From the NCBI GenBank assembly GCA_937965795.1, contig CALCMD010000064.1, positions 1 through 23,532 on the forward strand: 23,532 nucleotides of DNA, read 5' to 3'. Of this stretch, positions 14,096-20,343 are shown one piece after another. Under the pieces are notes generated by a model. It was not told the DNA's origin, did not search any database, and saw only the letters and a program-made list of their open reading frames with translations. The first letter of the stretch is position 1; the number at the start of each line of letters is the position of its first letter. The translations under genes and the position numbers were made by a program. Origin of the DNA: an uncultured Lachnospiraceae bacterium (lineage in GTDB: Bacteria; Bacillota; Clostridia; Lachnospirales; Lachnospiraceae).

Positions 14096-15274
14096 CTACT
14101 GAAAGTGTATCCGAATCGGGCAGATTTCTGCAACCGTACCTATCCGCATGTTTGGCCCAAAAAGGCCAACTCCCGATGTCACAATCGTATGAAGGTTCCC
14201 CTTTTTCTTATATCCATAGGAATTCTCCCATAAAAGCGCTGTGATCAGATTAACCGGGAATATCTGGCCATCATGTGTATGTCCGCACAAATCGACGTCT
14301 ACGCCCGCCGCTGACAGCCTGTCAAATTCCTTCGGTTCATGGTCTATGACGATCACCGGCTTTTTTACATCCATTCCTTCCACCAGCTCTTCGGCCGTCT
14401 TTCTTTTGGAAATCCCACGTCCTGGGCGCTGTGCGTCAGGTCTTCCATATAAATAGAAGCTGTCATCGATCAGTACCTTTTCATCCCTTAACAGGCGGAT
14501 GCCCGCTTTTTTCAGAAACTCATCCATCTTTGCGCTGCTCTTTTTCTCTTCACTTCCCCCAAAGGTAAAACCTGCCAGAATCTTTTCCTCTATATCATGA
14601 TTGCCATAGCAGGCGTAAACACCGTATTTTGACCGGATTCCGCGCAGCGCCTCCGCCAGTTCCTCTGGCCGCTCAATTGCGTCATATTCATTATCAAAAA
14701 TATCTCCAGCAACTACAACAACGTCGGCGTTCTGTTCATTGATTTTCTCCACCATAGCCGACATATGCGCCATTCCAATCTGATACCCCAGATGCAGGTC
14801 GGCCACCAGAATCACATTGATGGAATCCCTGTTTCCGCCATCCTTTTCCACAGTAATGTCATAGGGCGTCACATGAATGACATGGGCATTGTATATTCCC
14901 CATAGACTGAGCGTCACAACGACGGCCGCACAGATTCCGCCCGCCACGACATGAAATCTCCGTCCGGCCTTCCTCTTTCTGAGCCGAAAAGAAAAGAACC
15001 ACAAAAAATCTGCCATCAACACAGACAGTAACAGATAAAACAGGATTCCCAGCCAATTGTTCCCAATGATCTTCATAACCCTTCCGGCCCATCCTGCCGG
15101 AAGAAAAAAAGCAAGCGGCACAGAGGACGCCAAAAACGCATAACCCAGGCTAATTCCAGCCCGCGCCCATGTTTTCCGGAACAGGCCGCTGCACGCCCCC
15201 AGCCATCTGTGAATCTGAAAAAGCAAACAGCCATTTATTATAATATAAACGGGTGATAAATAAACAGCAAGCAT
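14096..15274 (-). CDS. Membrane-anchored metallophosphoesterase
   Basis: 392 residues. Four hydrophobic segments (about 3-22, 40-60, 74-96, 108-130) precede a calcineurin-like phosphoesterase domain. All metal-ligand motifs are present: D159-L-H161, G190-D-x-x-D194, GNHD (224-227), DH (311-312) and GHTH (331-334). This layout resembles the YkuE/YaeI-type membrane phosphoesterases. The start overlaps the end of the upstream CmpB-family gene by about 37 bases and has GGAAGGTGGGG before the ATG, so the two are translationally linked. It precedes the response regulator gene and probably shares its transcript. The substrate is unknown; a lipid or envelope phosphate is a reasonable guess from its position. 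Confidence 0.9.
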   Translation of the reverse strand: MLAVYLSPVYIIINGCLLFQIHRWLGACSGLFRKTWARAGISLGYAFLASSVPLAFFLPAGWAGRVMKIIGNNWLGILFYLLLSVLMADFLWFFSFRLRKRKAGRRFHVVAGGICAAVVVTLSLWGIYNAHVIHVTPYDITVEKDGGNRDSINVILVADLHLGYQIGMAHMSAMVEKINEQNADVVVVAGDIFDNEYDAIERPEELAEALRGIRSKYGVYACYGNHDIEEKILAGFTFGGSEEKKSSAKMDEFLKKAGIRLLRDEKVLIDDSFYLYGRPDAQRPGRGISKRKTAEELVEGMDVKKPVIVIDHEPKEFDRLSAAGVDVDLCGHTHDGQIFPVNLITALLWENSYGYKKKGNLHTIVTSGVGLFGPNMRIGTVAEICPIRIHFQ

Positions 15275-15909
15275 AATTTGTCCCCACCTTCCTTTTCTCT
15301 TTCATGCAGCGCCTGCGCAGAACCCTGTGTGATTCCATGCCCCATATTCGGATTCCCGCCGGAATAAAGCAGATCGGCAGCAAAGAGCAGCAGCAATACC
15401 AGACATGCCGTCATAAGAAATTTTTTCGGTATCCTCTGAAACAGACGCCCAAGAAGCGGTTCCAGGACATAAACGAGAAACATTCCCCCAATCCCAAAAG
15501 CAAATAGCCCTTCCATACAGATTCTTCCATTGAGATTCAAAAAGTAATCGCTGTAATCCCACCATTTCTTCCCATCGTAAAGCTGTTCTAAAAACCATGA
15601 GATGAAATACTCCAGCCCTCCGCACAGACACAGGATGGATAAAAATTCCAGAAACGGTTTTTTTCGCAGCTTCCGCAGAAAGATCAAAATCAACACGCTC
15701 CCGGCTCCATAAATCGGAAGCCACGGCCCATGAAAAAATCCCCGGTTCACAAATCTTCCTTCCGTAAACAGGTGCAGACAGACCTCCCACAGCCATCCTG
15801 CCAGACTCATAGTAAAAAATATCATAACCGTCGGCCAAAGCGAAGTGTCTGCCCCCTCCCATGCCGCCTGTTTTCTTTCTGTACCAAATTTCCACGCTGT
15901 TCTTTTCAT
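15238..15909 (-). CDS. CmpB-family (PF06541-like) membrane protein, putative ABC transporter permease
   Basis: 223 residues with about four membrane segments. The stretch GWLWEVCLHLFTEGRFVNRG, then FFHGPWLPIYG, and later WWDYSDYFLNLNGRIC match the ABC_trans_CmpB family, whose function is poorly defined. The open frame extends 40 codons further up to 16029. That extension is made of the -10 box, the triple operator and half of the terminator of the upstream gene. The ATG at 15909 has AGAGGAA at good distance and is preferred. It is the first gene of a likely transcript that continues into the phosphoesterase, response regulator and kinase. Induction by the two-component system is inferred from the operator. 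Confidence 0.82.
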   Translation of the reverse strand: MKRTAWKFGTERKQAAWEGADTSLWPTVMIFFTMSLAGWLWEVCLHLFTEGRFVNRGFFHGPWLPIYGAGSVLILIFLRKLRKKPFLEFLSILCLCGGLEYFISWFLEQLYDGKKWWDYSDYFLNLNGRICMEGLFAFGIGGMFLVYVLEPLLGRLFQRIPKKFLMTACLVLLLLFAADLLYSGGNPNMGHGITQGSAQALHEREKEGGDKLCLLFIYHPFIL

Positions 15910-15948
15910 CTTACGGTTCCTCTGAAGTAATTTTGTTTTATCTTTTCC

Positions 15949-16006
15949 ATCATAAAATTTTATGCTTACATTTCCGTGACTTTCCGGTGAGAGATTTGTC
16001 ACTTTT
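15949..16006 (-). promoter_or_regulatory. Two-component regulated promoter, copy 2
   Basis: On the minus strand the -10 box is TATGAT (15949-15954). A 21-base gap with CTTACAT at the same offset as copy 1 (15965-15971) leads to operator half-sites at 15976 (GTGAC), 15987 (GTGAG) and 15998 (GTCAC), each 11 bp apart. It lies between the terminator of the crh-like gene and the ATG at 15909, giving a leader of about 33 bases. Confidence 0.75.
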
Positions 16007-16013
16007 CCCTGCA

Positions 16014-16052
16014 ACAAAAAAGAAGCCAATCACATTTCTGCATCGGCTTCTT
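16014..16052 (-). terminator. Intrinsic terminator of the murB-rapZ-whiA-crh operon
   Basis: On the minus strand AAGAAGCC (16045-16052) pairs with GGCTTCTT (16020-16027), followed by a run of T residues. It separates the conserved cluster from the CmpB-family operon. Confidence 0.88.
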
Positions 16053-16072
16053 AATATTCTTTTTACCTGTTT

Positions 16073-16327
16073 CTATTTTCCGCTTAAATATTTCTCAATC
16101 CCCTGCATTGCCGCTTCCTCGTCCGGGCCTTCCGCAGAAATCGTAACACATTCTCCTTCATTCAGCCCCAGAGTCATCATTCCCATAATGCTTTTCGCGT
16201 TTACACGCTTTTCTCCCACTTCCACATATACTGCGCTCTCATACTGACTCGCGACCTGTACCAGAACAGCGACAGGTCTCGCTTCAAGGCCATTGGGTAT
16301 CTGTACCTTAATAAACTTCTTAATCAT
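16073..16327 (-). CDS. crh: Crh-like HPr-family protein with Glu at position 15
   Basis: An 84-residue HPr-fold protein. The regulatory Ser46 lies in the conserved NAKSIMGMMTLG stretch, so HPr kinase phosphorylation and CcpA co-repressor function are plausible. The PTS phospho-acceptor His15 is missing: the motif reads PNGLEARP, with Glu15. Bacillus Crh has Gln at this place and cannot carry PTS phosphate; the same loss of PTS transfer is expected here. Its position directly after whiA (14-base gap, strong AAGGAGG site) is the same as that of crh in B. subtilis. The transcript ends at the terminator at 16052. The crh name is therefore by synteny and residue loss; it is an unusual member. Confidence 0.85.
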   Translation of the reverse strand: MIKKFIKVQIPNGLEARPVAVLVQVASQYESAVYVEVGEKRVNAKSIMGMMTLGLNEGECVTISAEGPDEEAAMQGIEKYLSGK

Positions 16328-16341
16328 AATGCTTCTCCTCC

Positions 16342-17289
16342 TTAATTACCACGCAACTCTTCCGCGAGTGTGCTCAACTTTCTTAATCTATGATTGACGC
16401 CGGATTTACCCACCTGTGGGGTAAGCATCATCCCAAGCTCCTTCAAAGAAGCGTCAGGATGTTCAAGGCGGAGCCTTGCCGTATCTGCGAGCCCTTCTCC
16501 CAGGCTCTCAAATCCGATCTTCTTCTGGATATACCGGATATCCTCGATCTGCTTTACCGCAGCATTCACCGTCTTATTTATGTTTGCTGTCTCACAGTTC
16601 ACTTTCCTGTTCACGGAATTTCTCATTTCCTTTAAAATCCGTACATTTTCCAGATTCATCAAAGCCACATGCGCTTCCATCACATTCAGGATATCCACAA
16701 TCTGAGACCCTTCCTTAATGTAAACTACATGATACTTTTTTCTCTGTACAATCTTCGCATCCATCTCAAAGCTGTTAATAATACCACGAAGCTGTTCCGC
16801 TTTCTTCTCCGTGGCGCAGGCAATCTCAAAATGATAAGACTTCTGCGGATTACTAATGGAACCCGAAGCCAGAAACGCCCCCCTGATAAACGCCCGTTTA
16901 CAGCAGGACCGCTGAATCACAAGATTATCGTGAACGGACAGGTTCTCCCAAACTTCCCCATCCGGCCCGATCAGCTTCGTCGCTTGAAGAATCTTCATGG
17001 TATCCTCATGCTTTTTTACCAGAACCAGATAAACATGCGTTCTTTTCGGATATGAATTCTGTTTGATCGAAACTTCCGTATCTATATTAAATGTTTTTTT
17101 CAATAATGTAAAGTACTTTCTTGCCACAGACAAATTTTCTGTCTGAATCCTCAGGCAGTATTTGTCTTCTTTTGAGATAGAAATACCGCCGCACATACTG
17201 ATAATGGCTGCAATCTCCGCAATCTGGCAATGTCTAGCCGTACTTAACTGCTTTGACAGCTCCTCTTTTACATCACTCGAAAACGACAT
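16342..17289 (-). CDS. whiA: DNA-binding protein WhiA
   Basis: A 315-residue protein with the WhiA layout: an N-terminal start MSFSSDVKEELSKQL, a LAGLIDADG-homing-endonuclease-like fold over about residues 10-200 (without nuclease residues), and a C-terminal helix-turn-helix around RLRLEHPDASLKELG and VGKSGVNHRLRKL. WhiA is a regulator of sporulation division in Streptomyces and affects cell division and chromosome segregation in Firmicutes. It follows rapZ by 14 bases and precedes the crh-like gene by 14 bases, with GAGGAG before the ATG. In B. subtilis a yvcK/glmR gene sits between rapZ and whiA; here it is absent. Confidence 0.96.
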   Translation of the reverse strand: MSFSSDVKEELSKQLSTARHCQIAEIAAIISMCGGISISKEDKYCLRIQTENLSVARKYFTLLKKTFNIDTEVSIKQNSYPKRTHVYLVLVKKHEDTMKILQATKLIGPDGEVWENLSVHDNLVIQRSCCKRAFIRGAFLASGSISNPQKSYHFEIACATEKKAEQLRGIINSFEMDAKIVQRKKYHVVYIKEGSQIVDILNVMEAHVALMNLENVRILKEMRNSVNRKVNCETANINKTVNAAVKQIEDIRYIQKKIGFESLGEGLADTARLRLEHPDASLKELGMMLTPQVGKSGVNHRLRKLSTLAEELRGN

Positions 17290-17303
17290 GGCTTCTCCTC
17301 ACC

Positions 17304-18161
17304 TTACCGTGTAATATCTCTATGTTCGATTTTGAGTCCATATTCACTCCGGCTCTTCATCCTCTCATACAGCCTGTCCGCCAGCGTTACGGACCGATGC
17401 TTTCCTCCCGTACAGCCGATTCCGATCACCAGTTGGTTTTTTCCTTCCAGCACATAGTTAGGAATCAAAAATTCCACCATATCTGTCAGCTTGTCCAGAA
17501 ATTGGTGCGCCAGATCAAATCCCATCACGTAATCCTGTACCTCCGCATCATTTCCCGTCTTATTCCGCAATCCTTCTATGTAAAAAGGGTTCGGCAGAAA
17601 ACGTACATCAAAGACCAGGTCACAGTCATTTGGAATCCCATATTTAAAGCCAAACGAAAGTACCGTAATCACCAGGCTTTTAAACTCCTGGTTCTGAACG
17701 AAAATCCGGTTCAGTCCCTGATTCAGTTCCCTGGTGAGTAATTGACTGGTATCCATGATGTAATCCGCATGTTTCTTTAAAAAGGCCATCTTTATCCGCT
17801 CTTCGGCAATCCCTTTATCGACTCTGTCTCCTCTGGCAAGCGGATGGCTTCTTCGCGTTTCTTTATAGCGTTTTACAAGCACGGCGTCTGAGGCGTCCAG
17901 ATAGAGAATTTCATACTGAAATTTTTCCATTGTAATTTCCTCCAGTACCTTCTCAAGCTCCTCCAGAGCCTGTCCACTCCGGATGTCCACGCCCAGCGCC
18001 ACCTTTTCCATCTCGCTTCCGGGCGTGCAGGACAGCTCCGCAAAGGTTTTCAGAAGAACGATCGGCAAATTATCCACACAGAAATATCCCATATCCTCCA
18101 GCATCTTCAAAGCGGTACTTTTTCCGGCTCCCGACATTCCGGTCACGATTACAAATCTCAT
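17304..18161 (-). CDS. rapZ: RNase adapter protein RapZ (YvcJ), nucleotide-binding
   Basis: 285 residues, the usual family length. It has a Walker A motif at the N-terminus (GMSGAGKST, 8-16), a Walker B-like region, and the highly conserved C-terminal block GIGCTGGKHRSV (about 247-258). In E. coli RapZ guides RNase E to the GlmZ small RNA and senses glucosamine-6-phosphate. In Bacillus YvcJ is a GTP-hydrolysing protein linked to competence. Its start overlaps the murB stop by four bases and an AGGAGA site lies inside the murB tail, so the two are translationally coupled. The neighbouring murB fits a cell-wall precursor theme. Confidence 0.96.
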   Translation of the reverse strand: MRFVIVTGMSGAGKSTALKMLEDMGYFCVDNLPIVLLKTFAELSCTPGSEMEKVALGVDIRSGQALEELEKVLEEITMEKFQYEILYLDASDAVLVKRYKETRRSHPLARGDRVDKGIAEERIKMAFLKKHADYIMDTSQLLTRELNQGLNRIFVQNQEFKSLVITVLSFGFKYGIPNDCDLVFDVRFLPNPFYIEGLRNKTGNDAEVQDYVMGFDLAHQFLDKLTDMVEFLIPNYVLEGKNQLVIGIGCTGGKHRSVTLADRLYERMKSRSEYGLKIEHRDITR

Positions 18162-19072
18162 GACATCTCTCCTAACATTTTCACTTCCGGCTCCAGCCTG
18201 ACTCCAGAGACTTCTTCCACACGCTTTATCACTTCCTGCATCAGCTCACAGACCTGCCTGGCCGTGGCCTCGCCTTTATTGATGACAAATCCGCAATGCT
18301 TTTCAGACACCTGGGCGTCTCCCACCGAAAATCCCCGTAAGCCTGCATCCATAATCAGTTTCCCCGCAAAATATCCTTCCGGCCTTTTAAACGTACTGCC
18401 TGCGCTCGGATATTCCAGCGGCTGTTTTTCGGTTCTCTTTTCCTTCAGTTCTTCCATGACGGCCGCAATCTCTTCCCGTTTTCCCTTTTTCAGTTTCAAC
18501 TTCGCTTCCAGGACAAGATACCCTTTGCGCGCAATGACACTGGTTCGATACCCCATCTCCAGCTCATCCTTTTTCAGTGTGAGAATCTCTCCCTGTCCGG
18601 ATAAGACCGTCACCTCTTCTACGACGTCCTTCATTTCTCCGCCATATGCCCCGGCATTCATCACGACCGCTCCTCCCAGTGTTCCGGGAATTCCCGCTGC
18701 GAACTCAAATCCGGTAAGCTCACATTCCAGCGCTTTTCTCGCAATTCTTGACAAAAGCGCTCCCGCTTTGACAGTAAAACAGATTTCTTCTATCCGAATA
18801 TCATCATAATTTTTAAAAATCTGTATGATCACGCCCCGATAGCCCTTGTCACTGACCAGAAGATTGCTTCCATTTCCTAAAATGTAATACGGTATATCCT
18901 TTTCCCTGCACGCAGCTATGAGCCGGACAATTTCCTCCTGGCTGTGAGGCGTCACATAATAATCTGCCAATCCGCCAATCCGAAAGGTCGTGTGCTTTTT
19001 CATTGGTTCGTCCGCAGAAAGATTTTCACTTCCTACAATGCCGCACATCTGCTTCCAAAATTCCTGATCCAC
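18158..19072 (-). CDS. murB: UDP-N-acetylenolpyruvoylglucosamine reductase (MurB)
   Basis: 304 residues. This cytoplasmic FAD/NADPH enzyme reduces UDP-GlcNAc-enolpyruvate to UDP-MurNAc, the second committed step of peptidoglycan synthesis. FAD-binding stretches LGNGSNLLVSDKG (66-78) and GIPGTLGGAVVMNAGAYGGEM (from 128) are clear. Arg176 in GYRTS, the catalytic Ser226 in YPSAGSTFKRP, and a C-terminal EPEVK acid are in place. This is the type II form (short, without the extra loop of the E. coli enzyme). The start codon is GTG, with TAGGAGAG about 8 bases upstream. It follows the aminotransferase gene by 42 bases and overlaps rapZ by four bases. Confidence 0.96.
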   Translation of the reverse strand: MDQEFWKQMCGIVGSENLSADEPMKKHTTFRIGGLADYYVTPHSQEEIVRLIAACREKDIPYYILGNGSNLLVSDKGYRGVIIQIFKNYDDIRIEEICFTVKAGALLSRIARKALECELTGFEFAAGIPGTLGGAVVMNAGAYGGEMKDVVEEVTVLSGQGEILTLKKDELEMGYRTSVIARKGYLVLEAKLKLKKGKREEIAAVMEELKEKRTEKQPLEYPSAGSTFKRPEGYFAGKLIMDAGLRGFSVGDAQVSEKHCGFVINKGEATARQVCELMQEVIKRVEEVSGVRLEPEVKMLGEMS

Positions 19073-19089
19073 TTTTTCTCTCCTACTCT

Positions 19090-19113
19090 CTAAACTGTCT
19101 ACGACTAAACTGT
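19090..19113 (-). repeat. Direct repeat in the murB leader
   Basis: CTAAACTGT occurs at 19090-19098 and 19105-19113 (plus-strand reading), 15 bp apart, filling much of the 42-base gap before murB. A TATGAT hexamer follows the outer copy at about 19114-19119 on the minus strand, but no good -35 is seen. It may be an operator or chance. Confidence 0.4.
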
Positions 19114-19114
19114 A

Positions 19115-20305
19115 TCATAAAATCTGTTTTTCTTCAAGCGTTATGATGCCGCTGTCTTTAACTGCCGCCACAATCTCCTCCATGACATCCGCCGGTTCCA
19201 CCAGTGCAAACCGCACGAACCCTTCTCCCAGAGAGCCAAAGCTGCTGCCCGGCACACAGATCACGCCTGCCCGCTCCATCAGTTCCATACAAAATTCATT
19301 CGAATTTTCATAGCCTTTCGGAAGCGGCGCCCACACGAACATGGTTCCCTGGCTGTCCGGCACCTCCCATCCGATTTTACGCAGGCCCCCGCAGAACGCC
19401 TTCATTCTCTTTTCATACTCCCTGCACTGGGCTTCTACGCAATCCTTCGGCCCATTCAGCGCAGCCGCGGCTCCGTATTGGAGCGGCAGGAACATGCCGT
19501 AATCGATCTGTGTGCGCACCGCCCGAAACGTATCCACAATCTTTCGGTTTCCCACGACAAAAGAAATCCTGGCTCCTGTCAAATTATAAGACTTGGACAG
19601 TGAATACAGCTCCACTCCCACATCTTTCGCCCCTTCATAGGACAGAAAGGATTTCCCGGTTCTGCCGCCATAGATAATATCAGAATATGCGTTGTCATGC
19701 AGAATGATGATTTCATATTTTCGGGCAAATGCAATCAGTTCTCTGTAAAATTCGTCATTCGCCACCGCACATACCGGATTCAGAGGATAAGAAACCAGCA
19801 TAAACTTCGCTTTCCTGGCTGTTTCCTCCGGAATATCGGAAAATCTCGGCAGAAATCCGTTTTCGCGGTACAGCGGATATTCCACGACCTTCGCATCACA
19901 CAAGGCCGGACCGATACTGAAAATCGGATAACCAGGATTCGGCGCCAGAACCACGTCGCCAGGATCGCACAGCGCCCAGGTGATATGTGCCATTCCCTCC
20001 TGCGAACCGTTAATCGACATAATTTCCTCTGCCAGAAGCTCTACCCCAAAACGCCGCCGGTAGAAATCCTGCATCGCTTTGATTAAAAATGGACGGTCTG
20101 TCAGCGCATACTTATAATTTTCCGGATCTTTCGCCGCTTCGGAAACTGCCTTCATCACATCTGATTCCGGATAAAAATCCGGAGTTCCCACGGAAAGATT
20201 ATAAATCTTTTTTCCCTGTTTTAACAATTCCTCTTTTTTCTCGTTCAGCACCGCAAATATCCCGGCATGAAACATCCCAGATTTTTTTGAAAATGTAAAT
20301 TCCAT
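19115..20305 (-). CDS. PLP-dependent aminotransferase, class I/II
   Basis: 396 residues of fold type I. Visible family features are the NGSQEGMAHI stretch (99-108), the YPLNP motif with N176, D204 and Y207 in HDNAYSDI, the cofactor lysine K238 in SLSKSYNLTGARISF, and a C-terminal arginine in FVRFALVEP. The best family fit is LL-diaminopimelate/aspartate aminotransferase-like; the exact substrate is not certain. An in-frame ATG at 20347 overlaps the upstream stop codon but has no ribosome binding site, while GGAGGG lies just before the ATG at 20305. If it makes meso-diaminopimelate precursor, it would fit the cell-wall genes downstream (murB). That functional link is inference. Confidence 0.88.
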   Translation of the reverse strand: MEFTFSKKSGMFHAGIFAVLNEKKEELLKQGKKIYNLSVGTPDFYPESDVMKAVSEAAKDPENYKYALTDRPFLIKAMQDFYRRRFGVELLAEEIMSINGSQEGMAHITWALCDPGDVVLAPNPGYPIFSIGPALCDAKVVEYPLYRENGFLPRFSDIPEETARKAKFMLVSYPLNPVCAVANDEFYRELIAFARKYEIIILHDNAYSDIIYGGRTGKSFLSYEGAKDVGVELYSLSKSYNLTGARISFVVGNRKIVDTFRAVRTQIDYGMFLPLQYGAAAALNGPKDCVEAQCREYEKRMKAFCGGLRKIGWEVPDSQGTMFVWAPLPKGYENSNEFCMELMERAGVICVPGSSFGSLGEGFVRFALVEPADVMEEIVAAVKDSGIITLEEKQIL

Positions 20306-20343
20306 ATTTCCCTCCAAAACAGTTCCATTTTTGCACTCTTGAA

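Noticed and set aside
15302..15895. 197-residue minus-strand frame overlapping the CmpB-family gene
   Set aside because: Same strand, different frame; the CmpB frame carries the family motifs and the better start.
16327..16342. Separate promoter between whiA and the crh-like gene
   Set aside because: The gap is 14 bases and is filled by the ribosome binding site.
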